In this document: positions 45,526 through 54,113 of the stretch, piece after piece
Layout: the number at the start of each line of letters is the position of its first letter
How positions within the stretch are numbered: the stretch's first letter is position 1
Assembly: GCA_951813575.1 (NCBI GenBank)
Contig: OX638375.1
Location: 372,001 to 436,000 of the forward strand
DNA length: 64,000 bases
Direction: 5' to 3'
From: Candidatus Binatia bacterium
GTDB lineage: Bacteria > Desulfobacterota > Binatia > UBA9968 > JAJDTQ01
Made by a program: the position numbers and the translations under genes
Notes under the pieces: generated by a model
Databases searched by the model: none
The model's input: only the letters and a program-made list of their open reading frames with translations
Told to the model about the DNA's origin: nothing

Positions 45526-46110
45526 ATGAACTACTGCAGCGCCTGCGCCGCTCCCGTAGAGCTCCGTATCCCCGAAGGAGACAACCTGCCCCGGCACGTC
45601 TGTGGGGCCTGCAACACCATTCACTACACGAACCCCAAGGTCGTGGTCGGTTGCATCCCGGAATGGGAAGACACCATCCTGCTGTGCCGGCGCGCCATCG
45701 AGCCGCGCTATGGATTCTGGACCCTGCCCGCGGGTTTTCTGGAAGACTACGAGACCACCATCGAGGGCGCCGCCCGGGAAACGCGGGAGGAGGCCCTGGC
45801 CGAGGTGAAGATATCGGAACTCTACACCCTCATCAACCTGCCGCAGATCAATCAGGTGTACGTGATGTTCCGCGGCGCCCTGCGGGCGCGCGAGTTCGGA
45901 CCGGGCGAGGAGAGCCTCGATGTGAGGTTGTGCCGCGAGGAAGACATTCCCTGGGACCAGATCGCCTTTCCGGTGGTGGAGCAGACCCTGAAGCTCTATT
46001 TCCGGGACCGGCAGCGCGGCCGCTTCGGAACCTATGCCGGGGACATCACCCGCCCGGCGGACAAGTGGAAGGACTACCAGGTGCGATTCCTCAACGGGGC
46101 GGGCCGCTAA
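45526..46110 (+). CDS. Nudix hydrolase with N-terminal zinc ribbon
   Basis: 194 aa. The zinc ribbon (YCSACAAPVE, VCGACNTIHY) is followed by a Nudix box, GFLEDYETTIEGAARETREE with a Gly in the first position and the REUXEE core RETREEA. The layout resembles NADH pyrophosphatase/ADP-ribose hydrolases. Nudix enzymes clear nucleoside diphosphate derivatives in the cytoplasm. Its TAA stop overlaps the ATG of the TerB-like gene (TAATG), so the two are coupled. Confidence 0.9.
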   Translation: MNYCSACAAPVELRIPEGDNLPRHVCGACNTIHYTNPKVVVGCIPEWEDTILLCRRAIEPRYGFWTLPAGFLEDYETTIEGAARETREEALAEVKISELYTLINLPQINQVYVMFRGALRAREFGPGEESLDVRLCREEDIPWDQIAFPVVEQTLKLYFRDRQRGRFGTYAGDITRPADKWKDYQVRFLNGAGR

Positions 46111-46580
46111 TGCTCGGCGCCATCCAGCGGTTCTTCGATGGCCGCATCGACCCCGGCCACCGCGACGTGCGGCCGTCGGACAGCCATTGCCTGCAGGTAG
46201 CCACCGGCGCGTTGCTCATCGAGATGATGCGCACCGACGTCGATTGCACCGAGGGCGAGCGGGAGGTGGTGGTGACGGCTCTGCGGAACAAGTTCGAACT
46301 CACCCCTGAAGAAACCCACGACCTCGTGGAGCTGGCGGAGGCCGAGGCCGAGGAGGCCATCGACCACTACCAGTTCACCACACTCATCAAGACGGGCTTC
46401 TCGCCGGAGCAGAAGCGGAAGGTGGTGGAGTACCTCTGGGCCGTGGCGTATGCGGACGAGAACGTGGACAAGCACGAGGAGTATCTGGTCCGCAAGATCG
46501 CCAACCTCATCGGCGTGTCGCACAAGGATTTCATAGAGGCGAAGCTGCGGGTGCGGGACGGCGGCGCCCGATCCGTTTGA
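46110..46580 (+). CDS. TerB family protein
   Basis: 156 aa. The helical TerB domain has ATGALLIEMMRTDVDCTEGERE and EYLWAVAYADENVDKHEEYLVRKI, with the acidic calcium-like positions in TDVDCTEGE and ADENVDKHE. TerB proteins occur in tellurite resistance and stress systems, but stand-alone copies are common and of uncertain role. Start overlaps the Nudix stop by 1 bp. Confidence 0.85.
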   Translation: MLGAIQRFFDGRIDPGHRDVRPSDSHCLQVATGALLIEMMRTDVDCTEGEREVVVTALRNKFELTPEETHDLVELAEAEAEEAIDHYQFTTLIKTGFSPEQKRKVVEYLWAVAYADENVDKHEEYLVRKIANLIGVSHKDFIEAKLRVRDGGARSV

Positions 46581-46651
46581 GCCTCCCGGGCCGTGGGGAA
46601 ACCGGGCCCGGCTTCTTCATGCGGCAGTCTTTGCTTGCGAGTCCGAACAGC

Positions 46652-46993
46652 CTAGCCGAACCTGCCGAGCCTCAGCGGCAGCCGTGTGCCCAGCCACAAC
46701 GACCGGTCCTGATGGTCGCCGACGTGGTCCCCGGTGCTGGGGTGCACCAGGATGTCCAAGTCCTCCCGGTTGAGCATCAGCCAGGGGACGACCTTGGCGA
46801 ACTCCTCGGGTTGAAAGGCGACCTGGTACATGGCCTTGGGGTGCGGACCCACCGGCACGTCGTGCCAGCGCCCCAGCACCACCTCGAAACGGGCGCCCAC
46901 GCCTTCGCGCACGCGATTGGCCGTGTCCTTGGTGCCGGGGTCGTAGTAGACATGGGCGTGGTAGCCGGTGATCTCCGATTGCTGTTCCGACAT
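46652..46993 (-). CDS. DOPA 4,5-dioxygenase family protein
   Basis: 113 aa, the size of the bacterial DODA-like family. Metal-type histidines are in GYHAHVYYDP, GRWHDVPVGPHP and DILVHPSTGDHVGDH. Homologues convert DOPA-like catechols by extradiol cleavage in plants and fungi, while most bacterial members are untested. It is a single gene, convergent with the TerB gene and downstream of the candidate small-RNA terminator. Confidence 0.85.
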   Translation of the reverse strand: MSEQQSEITGYHAHVYYDPGTKDTANRVREGVGARFEVVLGRWHDVPVGPHPKAMYQVAFQPEEFAKVVPWLMLNREDLDILVHPSTGDHVGDHQDRSLWLGTRLPLRLGRFG

Positions 46994-47031
46994 GATTCTG
47001 CCTCGGTCAGTTGCGGTAAGGATCGGTCCTC

Positions 47032-47415
47032 ATAAAGAAAGCGGGCTCTCCTCTTGAGGGAGAGCCCGCCCCGGCGTTTATCGACGCCGACAAGGCTTCT
47101 CGCGTTTCCGTGGCTCCCCGTTCAGGCTCTGCCTTGTGCGGTCTTCCGGGATGGGCCCTCAACACCCTCCTCCGCTGCCTGTCCCCTGACTTCCTGCGAC
47201 GCCTCGCGTTTGTGTTATCCAACACCCGAGTCGGGACGGTCAGCCGGGAAACCGCATCCGGCCAAGCACCGGGAGAGCCAGTCCGCCCGCTTTCACGGGC
47301 GTTCGTGGTCCGGTGGGCTGTTTTTCGTCATCTGACACCTCCTGAGGCTTTGATGACCGAGCCCGGGAACCAGCGTGCGTGGGGTTTCGGGCTCTTGCCC
47401 GTTCGCGAACGAGGC
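47032..47415 (-). ncRNA. Candidate small RNA or leader transcript (about 380 nt)
   Basis: A consensus-like promoter (-35 TTGACA, -10 TAGACT) and an intrinsic terminator bound a region with no recognisable protein. Near the 5-prime end a hairpin (GAGCCCG ... CGGGCTC, 47360-47395) precedes AGGAGG and an ATG opening a 12-codon peptide, MTKNSPPDHERP. The longer minus-strand frame 47007-47225 is Arg-rich, reads through the terminator and has no ribosome-binding site. I do not recognise tmRNA, RNase P, SRP or 6S signatures. Start is placed 7 bp after the -10. Confidence 0.5.
47041..47069 (-). terminator. Intrinsic terminator of the candidate small RNA
   Basis: Perfect 11-bp stem (GCGGGCTCTCC/GGAGAGCCCGC) with a 7-nt loop. 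On the minus strand it is followed by TTTCTTTA. It separates the candidate RNA from the DOPA-dioxygenase-like gene 48 bp further on. Confidence 0.8.
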
Positions 47416-47421
47416 AGCGCG

Positions 47422-47451
47422 AGTCTAGGCCCGGGTCAAGCCGGTTGTCAA
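47422..47451 (-). promoter_or_regulatory. Sigma-70-like promoter
   Basis: Reading the minus strand, TTGACA (47451-47446) and TAGACT (47427-47422) are separated by 18 bp. A T-run lies just upstream of the -35. No annotated protein gene starts downstream within 400 bp, so it would drive the candidate small RNA. Confidence 0.6.
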
Positions 47452-47581
47452 GAAAAAAATGCCGTGGCGATCGTTGTTGTACGGTAACCCCATACTTGAT
47501 ACGCAGATGGGACCTGGATGCGGACCGGACCGGGTACGGGGCCGCACTCAGGAGGCGGGGAACCGCCCGCCGCCACCCCTG

Positions 47582-47700
47582 GATTCCGGGGCAAGCCCGG
47601 AATGACGGGGTGCGAGACAGGAATTCCGGGGCAAGCCCGGAATGACGGAGTGCAAGACACGAATTCCGGGGCAAGTCCGGAATGACGGGTGCGAGACAGG
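47582..47700. repeat. Three 40-bp direct repeats with REP-like cores
   Basis: Three units with a 40-bp period, each containing ATTCCGGGGCAAGCCCGGAA and a TGACGG..GTGCGAGACA spacer. The core is a palindrome. The last unit ends 11 bp before the ATG of the GMC oxidoreductase, so any transcript of that gene carries hairpins in its leader. Upstream, 47452-47581 shows nothing else. Confidence 0.8.
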
Positions 47701-47711
47701 AAGAGGATGAC

Positions 47712-49217
47712 ATGGCAAACGACTACGACGTGATTCTGGTGGGAGGCGGCTCGGCGGGCTGCGCGGCGGCGGCGCGTCTTTCGGAGGACCCGGACCGGAA
47801 GGTGCTTCTGCTGGAGGCGGGCCCCGATCCGCTGCCCATCCCCGAGCTTGTGGCGCAGGCGGCCGGAAGGGTCCGACTGCTGCTGGAGACGCCCTACATC
47901 AACATGTACCCCTCCGAGCGCAGGGTCGACGGCAGCACCTTCTACTCCCTGGCGGGGAAGATCATGGGCGGCGGCTCCTCGGTGAACGTGATGTCGGTCA
48001 TCCGTCCCATCAAGGCAGACATGGACGCGTGGGCGGCGGCCGGGAACCCTTCCTGGTCGTGGGAGCACGTCCTGCCGGTCCTGAAACGCCTCGAGAACGA
48101 TCAGGACAACCCCGACAGCCCCGACCACGGTCACGGCGGGCCGCTCTACTTCGAGCGACACTATCTCTTCGGCCAGGAGGTCCCCAGGGCGGTGCAGGTC
48201 TTCATGGACGCGGCCCGTGAGCTCGGGTTGCCGCAAGGCGACGTCAACGATCTCAATCCCTGGGGAGTCTGCACGTCCCCTTACAACATCAAGGACGGCA
48301 TGCGGCAGTCCACCACGGTGGCCTACCTGGAGGCCGCCCGGAGCCGGCCCAATCTCACCGTCATCGCCGAAGCGCCGGCGGTTTCGCTTGCCCTGTCGGG
48401 CAACCGTGTTACTGGGGTGAACTACGAGAAGGACGGCCAGCAGCACACCGCGGTTGGCGCCGAGGTGGTGCTTACCGCCGGCGCGTTCCACAGCCCTCAC
48501 ATCATGATGCTGTCCGGCATCGGACCGGCGGCGGAGCTGCAGAAGCACGGCATCGAGGTGCTTCACGACCGCCCCGGCGTGGGCGAGAACTACCAGGACC
48601 ACGCCATGCTGCACATGGGCTTCGAGGGACGCGGCGCCTTTGACGTGGACTGGGTGGTGCCGCCTTTCCGGCTGATCACCAAGAGCGACCCGTCACGGGA
48701 GACGGGCGATTTCCACGTTTTCATGCGGCCGGCCACCGTGCTGGAGGGCGTGGGGCGGACGGTGAACATCTCCGCGGCGTTGCTGGAGCAACGGAACCGC
48801 GGGCGGGTGTTCCTCCAGAGCGCCGAACCGCACGAGCTGCCGGGTGTCGACGCGCGGATGCTCGAGCACCCTGGAGACATCGCGGCCGTGGTGGCGACCA
48901 TGGAGTTCCTGGACTTGCTGACCCAGACCGGCGACATGCCCGAGTACTACGGCCCTCCGATCCAGCCGCGGCGCGGCGAGGACTGGGCGCGGTGGGCCCG
49001 CTCGACCCTCGACAGCTATCACCACGCGGCGGGCACCTGCCTCATGGGGCCGGCGTCCGATCCCATGACCGTGGTGGACGAGCAGCTCCGGGTTCACGGC
49101 ATCGACAACCTGAGGGTGGCGGACGCCTCCATCATGCCCACGGTGACGCACGCCAACACCAACGTCACCTGCATGATGATCGGAGAACGCGTGGCGGATT
49201 TCATCAAGGGCTCTTAA
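47712..49217 (+). CDS. GMC family oxidoreductase (choline dehydrogenase-like)
   Basis: 501 aa from the ATG at 47712; 10 upstream codons are open but fall in the repeat. ADP-binding motif VGGGSAGCAAAARLSEDP near the N-terminus, the FAD loop GGGSSVNVM, signature GAFHSPHIMMLSGIGP and the catalytic His pair in SYHHAAGTCLMG plus THANTNVT. GMC enzymes oxidise alcohols such as choline or polyethylene glycol with FAD. pcs elsewhere in the window uses choline, but the substrate here is undefined. Convergent with the glutaredoxin gene. Confidence 0.92.
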   Translation: MANDYDVILVGGGSAGCAAAARLSEDPDRKVLLLEAGPDPLPIPELVAQAAGRVRLLLETPYINMYPSERRVDGSTFYSLAGKIMGGGSSVNVMSVIRPIKADMDAWAAAGNPSWSWEHVLPVLKRLENDQDNPDSPDHGHGGPLYFERHYLFGQEVPRAVQVFMDAARELGLPQGDVNDLNPWGVCTSPYNIKDGMRQSTTVAYLEAARSRPNLTVIAEAPAVSLALSGNRVTGVNYEKDGQQHTAVGAEVVLTAGAFHSPHIMMLSGIGPAAELQKHGIEVLHDRPGVGENYQDHAMLHMGFEGRGAFDVDWVVPPFRLITKSDPSRETGDFHVFMRPATVLEGVGRTVNISAALLEQRNRGRVFLQSAEPHELPGVDARMLEHPGDIAAVVATMEFLDLLTQTGDMPEYYGPPIQPRRGEDWARWARSTLDSYHHAAGTCLMGPASDPMTVVDEQLRVHGIDNLRVADASIMPTVTHANTNVTCMMIGERVADFIKGS

Positions 49218-49254
49218 CCAAAGTCACGCGGGCGGTGCGCAATCGTCGCCCCGG

Positions 49255-49290
49255 GGCCCCGGGTCAAGCCCGGGACAGGCGCCGGGGTCC
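49255..49290. repeat. REP-like palindromic unit
   Basis: CCCCGGGTCAAGCCCGGGAC followed by a CGGGGTCC unit, between the convergent GMC and glutaredoxin genes. Same family as the IS110 target array. It could act as a bidirectional 3-prime hairpin. Confidence 0.6.
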
Positions 49291-49310
49291 AGGCGGGCAT
49301 GCAAGTCGCT

Positions 49311-49568
49311 TCAGTCCTTGAGCAGCACGTCGAGCTCACCGCTGGCTTCCAGCGCCCGCAGGTCGTCGAAGCCGCCGATGAGGTCGCCGTCGATGAAGAT
49401 CTCGGGGACCGTCCAGCGGCCCTGCGAGCGCTCCAGCATCTCGTCGAGCTTGCCGGCGTCCAGCTCGACATCGAACTCGACGAACTCCTGACCCTTCTCC
49501 TCCAGCAGCCGCTTTGCCATCCGGCAGTACGGACACCAGGACTTGGAATAGATTTCGACGGTCGCCAT
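49311..49568 (-). CDS. grxC: Glutaredoxin
   Basis: 85 aa. The active site CPYC is at residues 12-15, the cis-proline lies in WTVPEIFIDG and the GSH-binding GGFDDL follows. Small dithiol glutaredoxin that reduces protein disulfides and ribonucleotide reductase with glutathione. It follows the DUF35 gene by 44 bp on the same strand. Confidence 0.93.
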   Translation of the reverse strand: MATVEIYSKSWCPYCRMAKRLLEEKGQEFVEFDVELDAGKLDEMLERSQGRWTVPEIFIDGDLIGGFDDLRALEASGELDVLLKD

Positions 49569-49612
49569 GGAACTGTTTTCCGGGCTGTCCGTGACCGCCC
49601 GGGGTGACGAAG

Positions 49613-50017
49613 TCAGGCCAGCTCGAACACCGGCAGCTTGATGTCCGGGTCCTCGGTCTCCATGAAGGTGACGGTGACCGGCGCGCCCAACGTCACTTGG
49701 TCCCGGTTGTCGCCGATGATGCGGGTGACCATGCGCACGCCCTCCTCCAGCTCCACCTCGGCGACGCAGATGGGGACCTCGTCCATGAAGGCGCGGTTCC
49801 GGGGCACCCGGCACAGGGAAAAGGTGTGCACCTTGCCCTTGCCGCTCACCGGCACCCACTCCAGGTCGCTGCCGAGGCAGCCGGTGCAGACCGCCCGGGG
49901 GAAGAACTGGAGCACACCGCAGGCCCGGCACTTCTGAAGCCGCAGCTCTCCCTTGGCCGCGGCCGCCCAGTACTCGCGGTCCACCGGATTGACGACGGGA
50001 AGACTCTTGCCGGCCAT
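49613..50017 (-). CDS. DUF35 OB-fold/zinc-ribbon protein
   Basis: 134 aa. A rubredoxin-like zinc ribbon has Cys30/Cys33 and Cys44/Cys47 (CRAC, CTGC), followed by an OB-fold (KGKVHTFSLCRVPR, PVTVTFMETED). DUF35 proteins form complexes with thiolase-like enzymes, for example in aldol cleavage of steroid CoA side chains or acetyl transfer. Its ATG overlaps the thiolase stop by 1 bp (TAATG), strongly implying a stoichiometric complex. Confidence 0.93.
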   Translation of the reverse strand: MAGKSLPVVNPVDREYWAAAAKGELRLQKCRACGVLQFFPRAVCTGCLGSDLEWVPVSGKGKVHTFSLCRVPRNRAFMDEVPICVAEVELEEGVRMVTRIIGDNRDQVTLGAPVTVTFMETEDPDIKLPVFELA

Positions 50018-51168
50018 TACGACCTCCTCTCCAGGATCAGCGCGGCGGTGGTGTTGAGGTTCCGCGCGTAGGACAGCCAGCCGATGCCCGTGACCAGGGC
50101 GGTCTCGGCGGCCTTGACCTGCCGTTCTCCGGCCTCGCCGCGCAACTGCCGCAGGGCCTCCACCACGTGCAGCATGCCGCCGGCCAGGCCGGCCTGCCCC
50201 ACCGAGATCTCGCCGCCGCCGGTGTTCACGGGGAAATCGCCGCCGAACGTCAGGTCGTGTTCGTCGACGAAGGGCCCGCCCTGCCCCTTGGCGCAGTAGC
50301 CCAGGTCCTCGAGTTGCATCATGACCGCGATGGGGTAGTCGTCGTAGATGGCCAGGAGGTCGATGTTGTCCCGGCTCATCTCCGAGAACAGGTGCTCGCC
50401 AACCACGCTCATGCCGGTGACGGTCTTGTCCGGCAGCATGTTGGAGGCCTGGAAGCCGATCTTCTCGGCGTCGGTCACCAGGTATACCGGCTTGTCGGTG
50501 ATCTGCCTGGCGCGCTCCTCGGAAGCCACCACCACGCACTCGCCGCCCGAGCACGGCATCACGCAGTCGAACAGCCGGATGGGGTCGGAGATCAGGCGTG
50601 AGTTCAGGTAGTCCTCGATGGTCATGGGAGCGCGCAGGAGCGCCTGGGGATTGGGGCCGGCGTTGAAGCGCTGGCTGACGGCGATCTTGCCGATCTGTTC
50701 CAGAGTGGTCCCGTACTCCTCCATGTGTCGGCGCTGTACCAGCGCAAACAGCGTGTTCGGGCCGCCGTAGCCGTAGACGTCCACGTAGTTGGCCCGCTGA
50801 TACTCCAGCACCCGTTGATGGGCGACGTTCTTGTCGAAGGCGTTCCCCGCCACGATGAACGCCACGTCCAGATAGCCCGCCTCGATGGCGTCCGCCGCGC
50901 GCCGGATGGCGCACACGGCGCCGGCCCCGCCGCAGTCGCCGTTCAGCACCCAGTCCAGTTCCAGGCCCAACTGCTCGGCCACGTAGGGCGAGTAGTCCGG
51001 GCTGGCCTGGGTCACCATGGAGAAGCCGTTGATCTCCTTCTTGGTGATGCCGGTCTGGGCCATGGCGTTCTGCATGGCCTCGGCATAGTAGGACAGCAGC
51101 GGCCGGTGGGATTTTCGGGAGTATTCCGTCGAGCCGTAGCCGACGAGGCACACCTTCTTTCTCAACAT
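50017..51168 (-). CDS. Thiolase-like protein (lipid-transfer/SCP-x type)
   Basis: 383 aa. The thiolase fold is visible from VCLVGYGSTEYSRKS, NGDCGGAGAVCAIRRAADAI and the C-terminal PVNTGGGEISVGQAGLAGG. The usual catalytic Cys region is represented by DCGGAG and the downstream GECVVV/His region, but the classical thiolase residues are not all evident. Such thiolase-like proteins paired with DUF35 usually carry out retro-aldol or Claisen cleavage of CoA esters. It is preceded by an SDR (39-bp gap). Confidence 0.87.
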   Translation of the reverse strand: MLRKKVCLVGYGSTEYSRKSHRPLLSYYAEAMQNAMAQTGITKKEINGFSMVTQASPDYSPYVAEQLGLELDWVLNGDCGGAGAVCAIRRAADAIEAGYLDVAFIVAGNAFDKNVAHQRVLEYQRANYVDVYGYGGPNTLFALVQRRHMEEYGTTLEQIGKIAVSQRFNAGPNPQALLRAPMTIEDYLNSRLISDPIRLFDCVMPCSGGECVVVASEERARQITDKPVYLVTDAEKIGFQASNMLPDKTVTGMSVVGEHLFSEMSRDNIDLLAIYDDYPIAVMMQLEDLGYCAKGQGGPFVDEHDLTFGGDFPVNTGGGEISVGQAGLAGGMLHVVEALRQLRGEAGERQVKAAETALVTGIGWLSYARNLNTTAALILERRS

Positions 51169-51207
51169 AAGGGCTTCCCTTCCGCGTGTCGAAACGGTTT
51201 CCGGAGA

Positions 51208-51954
51208 TCAGATCATCAGGTCGCCGCCGTTGACCAGCATGGTCTGCCCGGTGATGTAGGCGGCCGCGTCACCGGCGAGAAAGGCGACGGCGTTGGCGAT
51301 GTCCTCGGGCTCGGCGATGCGCCCCAGGGGCGTCTGCGACCCTCGTTGCCGCATGGATTCCTCGGAGCGGTGCTGGCGGGGCATGGCGGTGTTGGCGGTG
51401 CCCGGCGCCACCGCGTTCACCGTGATGCCGTGGGACGCCAGCTCCCGCGCCAGCCCGCGCACGAAACCGAGCGTCGCGCCCTTGGAGGCGGCGTAGTGGG
51501 AATGGCTGGCCTGACCCTTGTACGCAATGGCCGACGCCGTGCAGATGATGCGCCCGCTCTGCTGCTGCTTCATCACCGGAACGAAGGCGCGGGCGCACAG
51601 GAACTGGCCGCCGACGTTGACGTCCAGTACCCGGTCCCATTCCTCCTCCGGCATGTCCACCACCAGCGAGCGGGGATACATGCCGGCGTTGGCGATCAGG
51701 ATGTCGGCACGGTTCCAACGGCCCAGCGTACGGTCCCGCAGCGCGTTCACCGACGTCTCGTCGGCCACGTCCACCTGCACGGCCAGCGCCTCTGCGCCCG
51801 ATTCCTCGACCTCGGCGGCAACGCCTTCGGCGGTTTCCAGGTTCATGTCCGCCACCGCCACCCTCGCTCCTGCACGGACCAGCGCCAGGGTGATGGCGCG
51901 GCCCAGGCCCTGCCCTCCTCCGGTAACCACCGCGACTTTCTGATCCAGCGTCAT
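51208..51954 (-). CDS. SDR family oxidoreductase
   Basis: 248 aa. Cofactor motif TGGGQGLG near residues 11-18, NAGMY, catalytic Ser (CTASAIAYKG) and YAASK, then VNAVAPGTANT and the closing ITGQTMLVNGG. The acid after the second strand (VADMN) suggests NAD. It is first in a minus-strand set with the thiolase and DUF35 genes and probably oxidises a beta-hydroxyacyl-CoA or alcohol intermediate for them. Divergent from the E1 alpha gene. Confidence 0.92.
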   Translation of the reverse strand: MTLDQKVAVVTGGGQGLGRAITLALVRAGARVAVADMNLETAEGVAAEVEESGAEALAVQVDVADETSVNALRDRTLGRWNRADILIANAGMYPRSLVVDMPEEEWDRVLDVNVGGQFLCARAFVPVMKQQQSGRIICTASAIAYKGQASHSHYAASKGATLGFVRGLARELASHGITVNAVAPGTANTAMPRQHRSEESMRQRGSQTPLGRIAEPEDIANAVAFLAGDAAAYITGQTMLVNGGDLMI

Positions 51955-52097
51955 GTATCGTCCCTCTCTGTGCTCGCACCGTGATTAGCCCGGTTGGGAG
52001 GCCTTGTCAAATCGACCCGGCCCAGCCAGCCTCCCGGTCCGGAAAGGGAAAGAGTCTTGGCATCCGACCGGCAATGGCCTATACAGGGCACGGAAAC

Positions 52098-53126
52098 ATG
52101 CTGCCCGCCCTGCCGAAAACTCAACTGCTCGCCCAGTGCCGGAAGATGCTGCTCATCCGGCACTTCGAGGAACGCCTCATCGGCCTCCACTGGGAGGGAC
52201 GGTTCCGGGGGCACTACCATGTCTACATCGGCCAGGAGGCCACCGGGGTCCCGGCCATCTCGTTGCTCCAGCCGGACGACCTGCTCTTCTCGACCCATCG
52301 GAACCATGGACACATCCTGGCCCGGGGCGGCGACCCCGGTCGCCTGCTGGCCGAGATCCTGGGACGTCGCGACGGCTACAACGGCGGCAAGGGCGGCTCC
52401 TTCCACACCAGTCCCCGGGAGCTGGGGTTTCTCCAGTGCTCGGGCGTGGTGGGCGGCATCCTGCCCCTGGGCGCCGGCGCCGCCTACGCGGCCAAGAGCC
52501 GCGGCACCGGACAGATCGCCGTGTGCCTGTTCGGCGACGGCGCGCTGGAGGAAGGCGCCGTGCCGGAGGCGTTCAACCTGGCCTCGCTGTGGAAGCTGCC
52601 GGTGCTCTTCCTGTGCGAGAACAACGGCAAGTACGGTGCCGGCAACGCGGTGGGGGCCGCCCAGTCCGCCACCATGGCGGCTTACCCGCTGACGGACCTT
52701 CCGGCGGCGTACAAGATCCCCGTGCAACAAGTGGACGGCATCGATGCCGGCGCGGTCCATGACGCCCTGAGCGAAAGCATCGTCGCCATCCGTGCGGGCG
52801 GCGGTCCACGCTTCATCGAGACCCGAACCGTACGCTGGCCGGGAAGCGCCACCAACTGGCCGGTGGTCAAGGCCCCCACCACCGTGGAGCTGGCCCGGGA
52901 CGTCTCCCAGGTCCCCGAGGACGTGCGTGGCTGGTACCGGGACAGCGATCCGGTGCTCCGATTCATGCGCGAGCTGGTGGAATCGGGACAGGCCGGTACG
53001 GGCGAGCTCCGCGTCCTGAACCAATCCGTGGTGGAGCAGATCGCCGCGGCCGTGGATTTCGCTTTCGACAGTCCCTATCCCGAGCTCGCCGAAGCGGAGA
53101 CCGACGTGTTCGCGGAAAACCGTTGA
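52098..53126 (+). CDS. Thiamine-dependent dehydrogenase E1 alpha subunit
   Basis: 342 aa from the ATG at 52098; an ATG at 52074 is an alternative. The E1 alpha pattern is KMLLIRHFEERL, HVYIGQEATGVP, GRRDGYNGGKGGSFH and the TPP motif GDGALEEGAVPEAFNLASLWKLPVLFLCENN (the GDG start and NN end). It is followed 13 bp later by E1 beta. Known complexes decarboxylate pyruvate, branched-chain 2-oxo acids or acetoin. No E2 lipoyl transferase or E3 is here, which fits acetoin- or diacetyl-like enzymes or complexes with distant E2 genes. Confidence 0.9.
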   Translation: MLPALPKTQLLAQCRKMLLIRHFEERLIGLHWEGRFRGHYHVYIGQEATGVPAISLLQPDDLLFSTHRNHGHILARGGDPGRLLAEILGRRDGYNGGKGGSFHTSPRELGFLQCSGVVGGILPLGAGAAYAAKSRGTGQIAVCLFGDGALEEGAVPEAFNLASLWKLPVLFLCENNGKYGAGNAVGAAQSATMAAYPLTDLPAAYKIPVQQVDGIDAGAVHDALSESIVAIRAGGGPRFIETRTVRWPGSATNWPVVKAPTTVELARDVSQVPEDVRGWYRDSDPVLRFMRELVESGQAGTGELRVLNQSVVEQIAAAVDFAFDSPYPELAEAETDVFAENR

Positions 53127-53139
53127 GGCGCGGCATCCG

Positions 53140-54108
53140 ATGCGACAACTGGCATACCACGAAGCGAAGCTGGAGGCCCTGCGGGAGCTCATGGAGGAGG
53201 ACGACCGGGTCCACCTCATCGGCGGGACCTTTTTCAGCCTGAGCCCGCACCGGCTGAAATTCGCGGCCATCGAGGATGCCTATCCGGACCGCGTGGCGGC
53301 GCCGCCGATCTCCGAGCTGGGCTTCTGCGGGCTGGCCACCGGCGCGGCCATGGCGGGCCTGAGACCGGTGGTGGACCTGACCACGGGGAGCTTCCTGTTC
53401 GAAGCCTGGCCCCAGGTGTGCAACGAAGCGGCCAATGTCCTCTACATGTCCGGCGGCCAGGTACGGGCGCCCGTGGTGTTCCACATGCTGCACGGGCTCA
53501 GGGGCGGCGGCGCGGCGCAGCACTCCGCCAGCCCCCAGGCCATGCTGTGGAACTGTCCGGGACTGGAGATCGTCCTTCCCTCGTCCCCGCGCGACGTCAA
53601 GGGCCTCCTCAAGAGCGCGGTGGCCAGCGACAATCCCACGGTGTTCATCGACCACTCCGGCCTGTTCGACATCGAGGGGGCGGTGCCGGAGGCGGACCAC
53701 ATCCCCCTGGGACAGGCGGACGTCAAGCGCCACGGCGCCGACGTGACCGTCATCGGCACCTCCTTCACGGTCCAGCGCGCGCTTGCCGTGGCCGAGACCC
53801 TGGCGTCCGAAGGCATCGGCGTGGAGGTGGTGGACCCCCGCACCCTGGTGCCCTTCGACCTCGACACCGTCATGGCTTCGGTGGAGAAGACCGGCCGCGT
53901 GGTCGTCGTCGACGAGACCCACCAAAGCTGCGGCGTGGCCGCCGAGATCGCCGCCCGCATCGTGGAGAGCGGCTTCGACAAGCTCAAGGGGCCGATCCGC
54001 CGCGTGAGCACGCTGGACGTGCCGGTCCCCTACAGCCCGCCCCTGGAGGCCCATATCGGACCGTCGGAAGAGCGCATCACCCGGGCCGTCCGGGAATCCC
54101 TGGAGTAA
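53140..54108 (+). CDS. Thiamine-dependent dehydrogenase E1 beta subunit
   Basis: 322 aa transketolase-like protein. Key blocks are PPISELGFCGLATGAAMAGLRPV, the FMLHGLRGGGAAQHSASP region, VFIDHSGLF and the C-terminal transketolase domain with VEVVDPRTLVPFDLDTV. It pairs with E1 alpha upstream. The LLM oxidoreductase gene begins 5 bp after it. A role in cleaving a 2-oxo acid or acetoin is inferred. Confidence 0.9.
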   Translation: MRQLAYHEAKLEALRELMEEDDRVHLIGGTFFSLSPHRLKFAAIEDAYPDRVAAPPISELGFCGLATGAAMAGLRPVVDLTTGSFLFEAWPQVCNEAANVLYMSGGQVRAPVVFHMLHGLRGGGAAQHSASPQAMLWNCPGLEIVLPSSPRDVKGLLKSAVASDNPTVFIDHSGLFDIEGAVPEADHIPLGQADVKRHGADVTVIGTSFTVQRALAVAETLASEGIGVEVVDPRTLVPFDLDTVMASVEKTGRVVVVDETHQSCGVAAEIAARIVESGFDKLKGPIRRVSTLDVPVPYSPPLEAHIGPSEERITRAVRESLE

Positions 54109-54113
54109 GCCTT

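Noticed and set aside
47007..47225. Arg-rich 72-aa minus-strand protein
   Set aside because: Starts with TTG without a Shine-Dalgarno and reads through the terminator hairpin.
47110..47487. Plus-strand 125-aa protein in the small-RNA gap
   Set aside because: No ribosome-binding site, no family; it runs against the promoter and terminator, which both face the minus strand.
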